From an uncultured Prevotellaceae bacterium (GTDB lineage Bacteria; Bacteroidota; Bacteroidia; Bacteroidales; Bacteroidaceae), in contig ONTS01000014.1 of NCBI GenBank assembly GCA_900320845.1, positions 1 through 55,343 of the forward strand: 55,343 bases of DNA, given 5' to 3'. The notes under the pieces were generated by a model that did no database searches, was not told the DNA's origin, and saw only the letters and a list, made by a program, of their open reading frames with translations. The position numbers and the translations under genes were made by a program. This document shows positions 8,322 to 17,760 of the stretch, piece by piece (position 1 is the stretch's first letter; each line of letters opens with the position of its first letter).

Positions 8322-8714
8322 ATGATACCTCTACTCATCTCTCTTGCCATCATCGCCTTAGCAACCTTCCTGTTAGCCCGCTATTCGTACCGCAATCCCA
8401 GCACTGCTGCCGACCACGAGGCCACAACTTCTACCGACTGTGCCACGTGTGGAATACTGCCGTCGCTGTGTCATAACGAATGTGAGGAGGAAGAAGCAAA
8501 GGAAGAAATCATATATTTCGACGATGAGGAGCTTGATACGTTCCGCGGCAAGCCCTCCGACCAATACTCCGACGAGGAAACGGAAATATTTGCCGAGGTG
8601 TTGCACACCATGCATCCTGAAGAAGTGCCTCAATGGCTGCTCAGTCTGCAAAGCCGTGGTATATTCCCGCCAGACAAACTGAAAGACGAACTGGTGTTTT
8701 TCCTTAGCAATTAG
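8322..8714 (+). CDS. Small acidic membrane-anchored hypothetical protein
   Basis: 130 residues. An N-terminal hydrophobic segment (2-20, IPLLISLAIIALATFLLARY) acts as anchor or signal. A cysteine pair (DCATCG) and a third cysteine in LCHNEC follow at about 39-53. A very acidic stretch (EEEEAKEEIIYFDDEELDTF) and a folded-looking C-terminal part (FAEVLHTMHPEEVPQWLLSLQSRGI) come after it. I do not recognise a characterised family. The four clustered cysteines could bind a metal (inference). It lies 35 bases after aroA and 33 before the PorW-like gene. Confidence 0.75.
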   Translation: MIPLLISLAIIALATFLLARYSYRNPSTAADHEATTSTDCATCGILPSLCHNECEEEEAKEEIIYFDDEELDTFRGKPSDQYSDEETEIFAEVLHTMHPEEVPQWLLSLQSRGIFPPDKLKDELVFFLSN

Positions 8715-8747
8715 GCAATAAACTGCACCATTTATAGTTATAGAAAT

Positions 8748-11700
8748 GTGAGAGTTCCGCCACGTCGACATATCCTCACTGCCACAATCATAAGTGTGTT
8801 GCTTGTTATTGTGGGCTGTTCCACGCAGAAAAACACCGCCACCAACCGCTGGTGGCAGGCTTTTAATGCGCGTTACAACACGTATTATAACGGATCGCAG
8901 GCTTATATCGACGGATCACTGGAGAAAGAGAACGGAAACAGAGACAACTTTACCGAAATTATACCCTTATACACCGTCGGCAACAAGACCAGTCGCGAAC
9001 TTGGCAAGGGACATTTTGACCGAGCCATTGAAAAGAGTAAAAAAGCCATACATCAACACAGCATCAAACGCAAGCCAGAGTGGAAGAAGAATCGAAAAAA
9101 GACACCTAAAGACATTGAATGGCTGAGCCGTCGCGAGTACAATCCGTTTCTATGGAAGGCATGGATGCTGATGGGCCGTTCGCAATTCCATAAAGGTGAC
9201 TTCGACGAAGCCGCCGCGACCTTCTCTTACATGAGCCGATTGTATCAGGGTCAGCCTGCAATCTACGGCAAAGCAAGAGCATGGCTAGCCAAATGTTACA
9301 TAGAACAGGATTGGATGTACGACGCTGAAGACGTGATTCGCAACTATCAGCGCGACTCTATGGACTGGCGTGCACAGAAAGAGTGGAACCTGACCCTAGC
9401 AGACTACTACATACATACCGCCGACTATGCCAAGGCGGTGCCTTATCTGCAAAAAGTCATCAAACAAGAGATGCGCAAAAAGCAGAAAGCACGCGAATAC
9501 TACCTGCTCGGACAGCTATACGCGCACCTTGGTAGACACGAAGAAGCCTACCGTGCTTACCGAAGTGTAATACGACAGCACCCTCCCTACGAGCTAGAGT
9601 TCAACGCTCGCATTGCAATGACAGAAGTTATGTCGCAGCGTGACGGCAAACAGATGATATCTAAGCTCAAACGCATGGCCAGTTCGGACAACAATGCACA
9701 GTATCTAGACCAAATTTACTATGCAATGGGTAACATCTATCTGAACCTGAACGACACTGCCAATGCTATTGCAGCCTACGAGAAAGGTAATGAAAAAGGA
9801 ACGCGCTCCGGAATAGAAAAAGGTGTACTGCTACTGAAGCTCGGCGACCTCTATTGGCAGCAAAACAAGTTCTCGGATGCACGCCGTTGCTACAACAATG
9901 CCATCGGTATGCTGGACAAAGAGCGCCCAGACTACGAGCAACTGTCGAAACGCTCAGTCATATTAGACGAGCTTGTGCCACACACCGAGGCCATTCACCT
10001 GCAAGATTCACTGCAACAGCTGGCAGCCATGAGCGAAGAAGACCGCAATGCAGCCATCGACCGAGTGATAGAAGCGCTTAAAAAGAAGGAGCGTGAGGAA
10101 CGACGCGCACAGCAAGAGCAAGATGCAGCACAGGCACAGCAGCAAAACGGAGGCTCGGGGGTAGACAATGACAGACAAACGCCCACCACTCCAACACAAC
10201 AGAGGGATGGAACATGGTACTTCTACAACCCGATGGCTGTGGCACAGGGAAAGACTTCCTTCCAACAGCTGTGGGGAAAGCGTGAGAATGTGGACAACTG
10301 GCAACGGGTAAACAAAACCGTTGTGGGCGCATTCAACGACAGCGACAGCGAACTAACGCCCGAACAGCAAGACTCCATACGCCAAGCAGAAGCTATTGCC
10401 GACTCTTTAAACAGTGTTAGGGACAGTGCGCAGAACGATCCGCACAAACGAGAATACTATTTGGCGCAAATACCGTTCACTCCGGAACAAATGGCAGCCA
10501 GCGATGCAGTGATTATGGAGAGTTTGTACCAAGCGGGTGTCATATTTAAGGACAAGCTCAATCATCTTCCACTCTGCAAAGAGCATCTATCACGCCTGGA
10601 AGACCAATATGGAGAGCGCTATGAGAAGATGGATGACGTCTACTACCACCTTTTCCTGCTCTACTCGCGTATGGATGAGCACGACAGAGCTCAGACCTAT
10701 GTAGACCTACTGAAAGCAAAATACCCCGACAGCAAGTGGACCATACTACTTAGCGACCCGCACTATCGAACGAACTCACTCTTCGGTGTACATATTGAGG
10801 ACTCACTCTACACCGCAACATACGATGCTTTCAAAGCAGGCAGATACAGCGAGGTGCTCAGCAATGCCCGAATGTCGAAAGAACGGTTCCCCCTGGGCGC
10901 CAACCGCGACAAGTTCCTCTTCATAGGAGGATTGACAAAACTGAACAACGGCGACCTCAACGGGTGCAAGGACGACCTCAACGAGGTGGTAAGCGAACAT
11001 AGCGGCAGCCGCATCAGCGAGATGGCAGGCATGATTCTCAATGGCATCAATGCCGGACGACGTGTGTATGGCGGACAGTTTGCACTCAACGACATGTGGA
11101 ACAGGCGCTCGGAGGTGCTACAGTTTGAAGCCGACTCTACCAAACAACGTACGCTGACAGCCGAACGCAACACTGAGTTTGCCTTCCTTCTGGTATACGA
11201 TGCCGACTCTATCAACGAAAATCAGCTATTGTTTGAGATGGCTAAGTTCAACTTCACCAACTACATGGTGCGCAACTTCGACATAACCATTGAACAACAT
11301 CCCAACGATAGCCGTATGCGCCTCAATGGATTCCGCAACTTCGACGAAGCACATCTATACGCCACACAGCTCCATTCGCATAAAGAAATGCGCCAACTGC
11401 TGCACAAGACGAAAGCAATTATTATCAGCGAGGAAAACCTTGAGCTGCTAAACACAACGGTAACGATTGAGGAATACGAGAAATTCTACTCCAAACACTT
11501 CTCGCCCATTAAGGTTACAAACCTCTATCTGCTTACCGAGCCGACCGAACTCGGCGACGAAAAGGACATTGACGACATACTTCCCAAGCTGCCAGTAGAA
11601 GAAGAGGAAGACGAAAACGACCTCAACAAAAGAGAGACAACAGTTATTGAGGAAGAAACAACCGTCATAGAGGAGCCGAATACTGTCATAGAAGAAACGG

Positions 11701-12269
11701 AAGAGCCCCTGAACAATGAAACGACGGTCATAATGCCCGAAGAACCTGCTCAACAGGAGAACACCGAAGGCACTGTGGTAAGTCCTGAAGAGCCCACCAA
11801 GCCGGTGCAAAACAACACCATCGTAGAGCCAATCCGTCAGCCCGTCACTAACGAACAGCCAAAGACAGAGCAGCCTCAGATTCCCGAAGAGGAAGAAGGC
11901 GTGTACAACTTGGAGGAGCCGGAGGAGGCGACTAGCAATAAGCAAAACGAAGAAGTAGTGACAGAAGAGTCTGTTATCATCCGTCCACAGCGCCCGACTG
12001 TCAATAAACAACAGCCTGTAACAACGGTAACTACAGTAACGGAAGAAAACAGTTTCTTCACTTTAGAGGAAGAAAATACCACAACACCGAAGAGCAACAA
12101 TAAGAAAACGGAGGAAGAGGAGTTTGAAGTCATCTTCACCCAAGACCGCAAGCCACCCACCAAGGCACCGACAACAAAGACACCGGCAACAAACAAAAAT
12201 GCCAAAACGCCTCCACCATTGGAAGAAATAGAAATAGAGGATGAGTATTATGAGTTGGAAGGATTCTGA
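8748..12269 (+). CDS. PorW/SprE-like TPR lipoprotein (type IX secretion-associated), with long acidic tail
   Basis: 1173 residues from a GTG at 8748; no in-frame ATG precedes the lipobox IVGC (Cys24). After the signal comes the conserved stretch NRWWQAFNARYNTYYNG, which I associate with PorW/SprE, then many TPR units through about residue 900. PorW/SprE proteins are periplasmic lipoproteins needed for type IX secretion and gliding in Bacteroidetes; here secretion is the likelier role. From about residue 945 to 1165 the protein is low-complexity, rich in Glu, Thr, Pro and Gln, with repeated TTVIEE-type phrases, which makes it much longer than the 600-900 residues I recall for family members. 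It precedes the flavodoxin gene by 52 bases. Confidence 0.8.
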   Translation: MRVPPRRHILTATIISVLLVIVGCSTQKNTATNRWWQAFNARYNTYYNGSQAYIDGSLEKENGNRDNFTEIIPLYTVGNKTSRELGKGHFDRAIEKSKKAIHQHSIKRKPEWKKNRKKTPKDIEWLSRREYNPFLWKAWMLMGRSQFHKGDFDEAAATFSYMSRLYQGQPAIYGKARAWLAKCYIEQDWMYDAEDVIRNYQRDSMDWRAQKEWNLTLADYYIHTADYAKAVPYLQKVIKQEMRKKQKAREYYLLGQLYAHLGRHEEAYRAYRSVIRQHPPYELEFNARIAMTEVMSQRDGKQMISKLKRMASSDNNAQYLDQIYYAMGNIYLNLNDTANAIAAYEKGNEKGTRSGIEKGVLLLKLGDLYWQQNKFSDARRCYNNAIGMLDKERPDYEQLSKRSVILDELVPHTEAIHLQDSLQQLAAMSEEDRNAAIDRVIEALKKKEREERRAQQEQDAAQAQQQNGGSGVDNDRQTPTTPTQQRDGTWYFYNPMAVAQGKTSFQQLWGKRENVDNWQRVNKTVVGAFNDSDSELTPEQQDSIRQAEAIADSLNSVRDSAQNDPHKREYYLAQIPFTPEQMAASDAVIMESLYQAGVIFKDKLNHLPLCKEHLSRLEDQYGERYEKMDDVYYHLFLLYSRMDEHDRAQTYVDLLKAKYPDSKWTILLSDPHYRTNSLFGVHIEDSLYTATYDAFKAGRYSEVLSNARMSKERFPLGANRDKFLFIGGLTKLNNGDLNGCKDDLNEVVSEHSGSRISEMAGMILNGINAGRRVYGGQFALNDMWNRRSEVLQFEADSTKQRTLTAERNTEFAFLLVYDADSINENQLLFEMAKFNFTNYMVRNFDITIEQHPNDSRMRLNGFRNFDEAHLYATQLHSHKEMRQLLHKTKAIIISEENLELLNTTVTIEEYEKFYSKHFSPIKVTNLYLLTEPTELGDEKDIDDILPKLPVEEEEDENDLNKRETTVIEEETTVIEEPNTVIEETEEPLNNETTVIMPEEPAQQENTEGTVVSPEEPTKPVQNNTIVEPIRQPVTNEQPKTEQPQIPEEEEGVYNLEEPEEATSNKQNEEVVTEESVIIRPQRPTVNKQQPVTTVTTVTEENSFFTLEEENTTTPKSNNKKTEEEEFEVIFTQDRKPPTKAPTTKTPATNKNAKTPPPLEEIEIEDEYYELEGF

Positions 12270-12321
12270 ACTGCCTCCAATGCTGTCCTCACTATTAACA
12301 CCTTTATAACATCATATCACC

Positions 12322-12879
12322 ATGAAAAGACATCTCTTACTCCTTTCTGCCCTGCTCATCGTGAGCCTCAGCGCCTGTTCTCAGGCAGATAAAACAAAAC
12401 AATCTGAACCGATGAAGAAAGTCCTCGTAGCCTATTTCTCTGCATCGGGTGTCACACGCGGTGTCGCCGAACGCCTCAGCACCATCACCGAAGGGACACT
12501 CCACGAGATAAAACCTGCTCAACCCTACACCGATGCCGACCTTGACTGGACGGACAAGAGCAGCCGTTCAAGTGTAGAGATGAAAGATAAGAAGTCGCGT
12601 CCAGCGATCACCGATAAGCTGAAAGACCTCGCCGACTACGACATTGTGTATGTAGGATTCCCCATTTGGTGGTACACTGCCCCCACGATCATCAACACCT
12701 TTATGGAGGCATACGACTTTAGCGGCAAGACTGTTATCCCCTTTGCCACTTCCGGAGGCAGCAGCATCAAGAAAGCGTGCGCTGACCTGAAGGCAGCCTA
12801 CCCAGCTGTGAACTGGAAGGAAGGCCGTCTGCTCAACAATGCTTCCGACAAGGAACTGAAAGATTGGGTAAAGCAATAA
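12322..12879 (+). CDS. Flavodoxin-like lipoprotein
   Basis: 185 residues. A lipoprotein signal (lipobox SLSAC, Cys19) precedes a flavodoxin fold beginning KKVLVAYFSASGVTRGVAERL, the FMN phosphate-binding loop form usual in Bacteroidetes flavodoxins. FPIWWYTAP (about 114-122) and FATSGGSS (about 146-153) are the other typical flavin-binding loops. An exported, lipid-anchored flavodoxin implies a periplasmic electron carrier, or a reductase acting with a partner not seen here. Its neighbours (PorW-like upstream, sppA downstream) do not suggest one. Confidence 0.88.
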   Translation: MKRHLLLLSALLIVSLSACSQADKTKQSEPMKKVLVAYFSASGVTRGVAERLSTITEGTLHEIKPAQPYTDADLDWTDKSSRSSVEMKDKKSRPAITDKLKDLADYDIVYVGFPIWWYTAPTIINTFMEAYDFSGKTVIPFATSGGSSIKKACADLKAAYPAVNWKEGRLLNNASDKELKDWVKQ

Positions 12880-12927
12880 TAAATTTAGTTGAAACAATAA
12901 TTGTCAACAATACATCGCAACTACATT

Positions 12928-14703
12928 ATGAACAGTTTTTTCAAACAAGTATTGGCCACTTGTCTCGGCATACTTCTCTTCTGTATCGTAGTCGGCTTGC
13001 TCGGAGCATTGTCGTTAGTGGGCATGATAGCCAGCATGCAGTCCACAAAGCGTGTACCCGATGGCTCAGTTCTCGTGCTAAATCTCTCTGGTCAGCTCAA
13101 CGAGCGTAGCGAAGACAATGTCATTTCAGCCCTCACAGGTCGTGAAGACACCTCACTTGGCCTTGACGATGTGCTCATGGCACTGGAAAAGGCAAAGGAC
13201 AACGACCGTGTGAAAGGCATCTACATGGAATGTGGCATGTTTGGCAGTGACAGTTATGCCTCACTCAACGCCATACGCAGGGCTATCACCGAATGCCGCA
13301 AAGCCGGAAAATGGGTGATTGCTTATGCCGACACCTACACGCAAGGCACATATTATCTGGCATCGGCTGCCGATGAAGTGTATCTCAATCCCCAAGGACA
13401 GGTAGATTGGCACGGACTGGCTGCCGAACCTTATTTCTTGAAAGACCTTCTGGCAAAGTTTGGTGTCAAGATGCAGGTTGCCAAGGTGGGAACGTACAAG
13501 AGTGCTGTTGAGCCGTTCACCGCAACCTCCATGAGTGACGCTAATCGCGAACAGATAACGGAATACATCAACGGCATTTGGAACGAGATAGTGAAGAGCG
13601 TAAGCGCCGATCGCCATGTTTCTGCCGACTCTCTCAACAGCTGGGCTGATCAACTCATCACCTTTGACGCCCCCGAGCAATATGTAAAGAAAGGATTGGT
13701 GGACAGTTTGGTGTACACCGACGGCATGAAGAACATCGTTTGTAAGCGTCTTGACATCGATACCGAGGACCGTATACCCCTTATCGGCGTCCACGATATG
13801 TGCCATGCCAAGGGAAAGCGCAAAGGTGGAGAGACCATTGCTGTATACTATGCTTATGGTGAGGTCGTAGACGGCATGGCAGGCAACCCCACTAGAAGCT
13901 CAGGGGTCATCGATGCACAGCGAGTGTGCAAGGATCTGAAACAACTGGCCGACGATGAAGATGTGAAAGCTGTCGTTTTGCGTGTCAACTCTCCTGGTGG
14001 CAGCGCATACGCTTCCGAACAGATATGGCATGCCATCCGAATGCTGAAGGGAAAGAAGCCCGTTGTAGTGAGCATGGGCGGCATGGCTGCTTCTGGAGGC
14101 TACTATATCAGTGCTGCTGCCGACTACATCGTGGCTGAGCCCTTAACACTGACGGGCAGCATAGGCATCTTTGGCATGTTCCCAGATGCCAGTCAGCTGC
14201 TGACAGAGAAACTCGGCGTGCATTTCGACGTTGTCAAGACCAATGCCCACAGCGATTTCGGCACCCTTTCACGCCCCTTCTCACCAGAAGAAATGTCCTA
14301 TCTAGATGCATACATCGACCGTGGCTATCGCCTATTCCGCTCCCGTGTAGCCGAAGGACGCAAGATGAGCGAAGCCGATGTGGAGAAACTGGCACAGGGT
14401 CGCGTATGGTTAGGCAAGCAGGCACTCAGCAAACGCCTCGTCGACAAGCTGGGAGGCATGGATGTTGCTGTACAGAAGGCGGCAGAACTTGCCCACCTCG
14501 GCGACGATTGGCGCACACGCAGTTATCCAGCCAAGCGCACTTGGTGGGAACAGCTCACCGAAGGCGAAGCCGTGGACAACTATCTCAACACAAGGCTGCA
14601 AGGCATGTTGGGCGACTACTTCCAACCATTCCAGTTGCTGAAGCGCTTCGACACCCACACGGCAGTACAAACAGCATTGCCCTATATTCCAAATATCAAA
14701 TAA
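12928..14703 (+). CDS. sppA: Signal peptide peptidase SppA, 67K type
   Basis: 591 residues from the ATG at 12928; the frame is open to a TTG at 12901, but MNSFFKQ is a natural start before the membrane anchor (about 8-34). It is the long two-domain form. The catalytic Lys is in GTYKSAVEPF (Lys191) and the nucleophile in GGMAASGGYY (Ser389), spaced as in E. coli SppA. It degrades cleaved signal peptides and membrane-associated fragments on the periplasmic side. It starts a tight sppA-lpxK-thiL group (36 and 48 bases apart). Confidence 0.95.
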   Translation: MNSFFKQVLATCLGILLFCIVVGLLGALSLVGMIASMQSTKRVPDGSVLVLNLSGQLNERSEDNVISALTGREDTSLGLDDVLMALEKAKDNDRVKGIYMECGMFGSDSYASLNAIRRAITECRKAGKWVIAYADTYTQGTYYLASAADEVYLNPQGQVDWHGLAAEPYFLKDLLAKFGVKMQVAKVGTYKSAVEPFTATSMSDANREQITEYINGIWNEIVKSVSADRHVSADSLNSWADQLITFDAPEQYVKKGLVDSLVYTDGMKNIVCKRLDIDTEDRIPLIGVHDMCHAKGKRKGGETIAVYYAYGEVVDGMAGNPTRSSGVIDAQRVCKDLKQLADDEDVKAVVLRVNSPGGSAYASEQIWHAIRMLKGKKPVVVSMGGMAASGGYYISAAADYIVAEPLTLTGSIGIFGMFPDASQLLTEKLGVHFDVVKTNAHSDFGTLSRPFSPEEMSYLDAYIDRGYRLFRSRVAEGRKMSEADVEKLAQGRVWLGKQALSKRLVDKLGGMDVAVQKAAELAHLGDDWRTRSYPAKRTWWEQLTEGEAVDNYLNTRLQGMLGDYFQPFQLLKRFDTHTAVQTALPYIPNIK

Positions 14704-14739
14704 AAGAAGTCTGATCTCTTTCACATAACACCATATCCC

Positions 14740-15903
14740 ATGAAAGATCTATTGCTCATACCTATCAGCTGGCTATATGGGCTCGTTGTAGGCATACGTA
14801 ACCGGCTCTTCGACATGGGTGTGTTGAAGAGCAAAAGCTATGACATTCCTGTCATCTCCGTCGGCAACATCACCGTGGGTGGCACAGGAAAGACTCCTCA
14901 TGTGGAATATCTTATCCGCCTGTTGCATCGACAATGCAAGGTGGCGGTGCTCAGTCGTGGATATAAGCGCAAGAGCCGCGGCTATCGTGTGGCCGACCAG
15001 CAATCCACCGCTGCAGATATTGGCGACGAACCGCTGCAGATGAAGCGTAAGTATGATGATATCGTGGTAGCAGTATGCGCCGACCGCAGAGAGGGTATCG
15101 AACACCTGACTGCCGATAAGGGCACAAGAGACACCGATGTCATACTTCTTGACGACGCCTATCAGCACCGTTGGGTAAAACCTGGCATCAATATCTTGCT
15201 CGTCGACTATCATCGCCAGCTGCATGCCGACCATATGCTACCTTATGGACGAATGCGCGAGAGGAAAGAGGAGAGCAAACGTGCCGACATCATCATTATC
15301 ACGAAATGTCCCTCAGCCATCAAGCCTATGGACTTCCGACTGCTTCGCGACAGCATTGGCGTCTATCCATACCAGACGTTGCTGTTCACCACCATGCAAT
15401 ACCGCGCCCTGCGCCCCATGTACTGCGGCGAAGATGTGGAGTTGAGCTCCCTTGACCGTGACACCCACGTACTGCTGATAGCTGGCGTAGCCCATCCCGA
15501 ACGCATGGCAGACGACTTGCAGCCCCACTTCTCCCATCCCATCACCTTGAAGAGCTATGCCGACCATCATTTCTTCACTGCCAACGACATTGCCGACATC
15601 AATGCCACCTTCGCCGCACTGCCCGATCCGCGCATTGCCATTACCACGGAGAAGGACTCAGCCAGGCTTTTCGGACAAAAAGGATTTGAAGAAGACCTGC
15701 GCCATCACTTCTTCATGGCACCCATAGAAGTGAAGTTCCTGCAGGACGAGGAAGAAGTGTTCAATGAAAAGATACTGAGCTACGTGGAGAAAAATTCCAA
15801 GAACAGCATTCTTGTACAACATAAAAATCAACCTACCCAAGACCAACCTAAGGAAGAGAAAAAGAACAACACAATCTCATTCCGCAGCAACATGACCCCC
15901 TAA
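14740..15903 (+). CDS. lpxK: Tetraacyldisaccharide 4'-kinase
   Basis: 387 residues. LpxK adds the 4'-phosphate to the lipid A precursor at the inner membrane. The Walker A motif VGGTGKTP is at 46-53 after an N-terminal amphipathic helix; SRGYKRKSRGY and DDAYQHRWV are also typical. ITTEKDSARL marks the end of the catalytic region. The last 50 or so residues (after ILSYVEKN) are a polar Gln/Lys-rich extension that looks dispensable. It lies 36 bases after sppA. Confidence 0.95.
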   Translation: MKDLLLIPISWLYGLVVGIRNRLFDMGVLKSKSYDIPVISVGNITVGGTGKTPHVEYLIRLLHRQCKVAVLSRGYKRKSRGYRVADQQSTAADIGDEPLQMKRKYDDIVVAVCADRREGIEHLTADKGTRDTDVILLDDAYQHRWVKPGINILLVDYHRQLHADHMLPYGRMRERKEESKRADIIIITKCPSAIKPMDFRLLRDSIGVYPYQTLLFTTMQYRALRPMYCGEDVELSSLDRDTHVLLIAGVAHPERMADDLQPHFSHPITLKSYADHHFFTANDIADINATFAALPDPRIAITTEKDSARLFGQKGFEEDLRHHFFMAPIEVKFLQDEEEVFNEKILSYVEKNSKNSILVQHKNQPTQDQPKEEKKNNTISFRSNMTP

Positions 15904-15951
15904 GCCCCATTGCGTTGCGGGTCTTGCCTAACCCACCCGACATCAACCTGT

Positions 15952-17046
15952 ATGACAGACATCTCAACCCTCGGTGAATTTGGCCTTATCGACCATCTCA
16001 CCCACGACCTTCCCAAGTTTAACGACAGCACACGCTACGGCGTGGGCGACGATTGCGCCGTTCTGCACTACGGCGACCGCCATGTGCTGGTCACTACCGA
16101 TATGTTGATGGAGGGCGTACACTTCGATTTGACTTATACCGACATGCAATACCTGGGCTATAAGTCTGCTATGGTCAACCTCAGTGATGTGTTTGCCATG
16201 AACGGACAGCCCACTCAGCTTACGGTGAGCTTAGCTGTCGATCGCCGATGCACCGTTGAGGATATGGATGCTTTCTATCGCGGCCTGCGTCATGCCTGCG
16301 ACAAGTGGAATGTGGACATCGTTGGCGGAGACACCACAGCCTCACTCACTGGCATTGCCATAAGCATCACCTGCATAGGCACCGCCGACACAGACAACAT
16401 CGTCTACCGCAAGGGAGCCAAACCGACCGATCTCATCTGCGTAAGCGGAAACCTCGGCGCTGCCTACATGGGACTGCGACTGCTGGAAAGAGAAAAAACA
16501 GTGTACTATCAGCAGCTGAAAGAGATGCAAAACAAGCAAGGTGCTGACAGCCACATGAGTATGGAGGAGGCAGTGATGCAGTACGATTTCCAGCCCGACT
16601 ATGCCGGTCACGAGTATCTTCTTAGCCGTTTGCTGCAGCCCGAGGCCCGAGGCGACATCATTCAAGCCTTGCGTCAGGCAGGCATACGCCCCACTGCCAT
16701 GATGGACATCAGCGACGGGCTGTCGAGCGAGCTGCTGCACATTTGCAAGCAGAGCCAATGCGGATGCCGCATCTATCAGAAGAACATACCCATCGACTAC
16801 CAGACAGCGTCCATGGCTGAAGAATTCAACATGGATGTGTTCACGGCAGCGCTCAACGGAGGCGAAGACTACGAGCTACTCTTCACCGTTCCTGTGGGCG
16901 ACTACGCCAAAGTGGAGCAGCTGGAGGACGTACACGTTATCGGACATATCACCGACAACATGGACGAGCATGTTCTGGTGACCACCGACGACCAGCTGTT
17001 CAACCTCAAAGCACAGGGTTGGAACCCTCTGAAATCTGCAGAATAA
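15952..17046 (+). CDS. thiL: Thiamine-monophosphate kinase
   Basis: 364 residues from the ATG at 15952 (MTDISTLGEF); the frame is open to 15910, but the family begins at this point. ThiL motifs are present: GDDCAVL (32-38), VTTDMLMEGVHFDL (47-60), GGDTTAS, MDISDGLSSEL and NGGEDYELLFTV. It phosphorylates thiamine phosphate to the diphosphate cofactor. No TPP riboswitch precedes it; its position after lpxK suggests constitutive co-expression. Confidence 0.95.
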   Translation: MTDISTLGEFGLIDHLTHDLPKFNDSTRYGVGDDCAVLHYGDRHVLVTTDMLMEGVHFDLTYTDMQYLGYKSAMVNLSDVFAMNGQPTQLTVSLAVDRRCTVEDMDAFYRGLRHACDKWNVDIVGGDTTASLTGIAISITCIGTADTDNIVYRKGAKPTDLICVSGNLGAAYMGLRLLEREKTVYYQQLKEMQNKQGADSHMSMEEAVMQYDFQPDYAGHEYLLSRLLQPEARGDIIQALRQAGIRPTAMMDISDGLSSELLHICKQSQCGCRIYQKNIPIDYQTASMAEEFNMDVFTAALNGGEDYELLFTVPVGDYAKVEQLEDVHVIGHITDNMDEHVLVTTDDQLFNLKAQGWNPLKSAE

Positions 17047-17071
17047 TCATTCAGCTACTACCCTTTCCTCA

Positions 17072-17111
17072 TGACACGGCATGCCATTTTGTCGGCACGT
17101 CGTGTCATTTT
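17072..17111 (+). promoter_or_regulatory. Repeats upstream of hsp20: activator sites and/or thiL terminator
   Basis: Two near-direct repeats, GCCATTTTGTCGGCA (17083-17097) and GTCATTTTGTCGTA (17104-17117), are spaced 21 bases apart. The first has TGCC...GGCA dyad symmetry. The same stretch can fold, TGACACG (17072-17078) with CGTGTCA (17101-17107), followed by TTTT, which would terminate thiL. Position just upstream of the sigma-54-like promoter fits upstream activator sites; both uses are inference. Confidence 0.45.
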
Positions 17112-17128
17112 GTCGTATTTTCACCTAC

Positions 17129-17144
17129 TGGCACACCTATTGTC
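17129..17144 (+). promoter_or_regulatory. Sigma-54-like promoter of hsp20
   Basis: TGGCAC (17129-17134), 5 bases, TTGTC (17140-17144) against the -24/-12 consensus TGGCAC-N5-TTGC(A/T). Spacing is exact and there is one mismatch in the core. No TAnnTTTG promoter is seen between thiL and hsp20. The predicted start near 17155 leaves a leader of about 75 bases. Confidence 0.55.
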
Positions 17145-17215
17145 TTTATGCATGGTGAAAGCAATTCTCAAAGAGTTGCACACCCAATGAACATTATCTA
17201 TAAACAATTAAATTT

Positions 17216-17222
17216 AAGGAGG
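17216..17222 (+). promoter_or_regulatory. Strong Shine-Dalgarno before hsp20
   Basis: AAGGAGG is placed 8 bases before the ATG at 17231. Genes in this window otherwise have A/T-rich translation starts without a clear Shine-Dalgarno, as is usual in Bacteroidetes, so this one stands out. It fits a gene made at high level on demand. Confidence 0.7.
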
Positions 17223-17230
17223 ACAATATT

Positions 17231-17656
17231 ATGTATCCCGCAACAAGACACAACAGTTGGTTACCCGAAGTGTTCAACGACTTTTTCAACACTGGTTTCC
17301 TGCCAAAGACCAATGCCACAGCGCCTGCCATCAACGTAATGGAGGACGACACACAGTACACCGTAGAAATGGCTGCCCCGGGCATGACCAAAGAAGACTT
17401 CAACGTGCACATCAATCAGACGGGCGACCTCGTCATCAAGATGGAGCGTAAGGAAGAGAAGAAGGAGGAAGACAAGAACGTTCACTATCTGCGTCGTGAG
17501 TTCTCGTATGCCCAGTATGAGCAGACACTGATTCTGCCCGACGACGTTGACAAAGCAAAGATTTGCGCACGCGTAGCCGACGGAGTGCTCACTGTAGACC
17601 TGCCAAAGGTAGTGAAGGAAGAAGTGAAGGTAGAACGCCACATCGAAATAGGTTAA
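17231..17656 (+). CDS. Hsp20/alpha-crystallin family small heat-shock protein
   Basis: 141 residues, typical for bacterial Hsp20. The alpha-crystallin domain spans about 35-130 (MAAPGMTKEDFNVHI; VADGVLTVDLPK near its end). The C-terminus ends in IEIG, an I-x-I motif used for oligomer assembly. It is an ATP-independent holdase that keeps unfolding proteins soluble. It is monocistronic: a strong terminator hairpin follows at 17691. The upstream region carries a sigma-54-like promoter, paired repeats and an unusual Shine-Dalgarno, pointing to stress-specific control. Confidence 0.92.
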   Translation: MYPATRHNSWLPEVFNDFFNTGFLPKTNATAPAINVMEDDTQYTVEMAAPGMTKEDFNVHINQTGDLVIKMERKEEKKEEDKNVHYLRREFSYAQYEQTLILPDDVDKAKICARVADGVLTVDLPKVVKEEVKVERHIEIG

Positions 17657-17690
17657 TACAACGGGCTTTGACCCTCACACTAAAAAAAAC

Positions 17691-17722
17691 AGAAGCCGCA
17701 ACACCAGCATGTTGCGGCTTCT
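17691..17722 (+). terminator. Terminator after hsp20
   Basis: A perfect 12-base stem (GAAGCCGCAACA at 17692-17703, TGTTGCGGCTTC at 17710-17721) with a 6-base loop. An A run (17682-17689) in front and TT(C)G behind make it stronger on the minus strand than the plus. TATCTTTG at 17726-17733 directly after it may be the -7 box of the antiporter gene; its -33 is unclear. Confidence 0.8.
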
Positions 17723-17760
17723 TCGTATCTTTGTCGGTTAGAAATTATTATTTATCAGCT

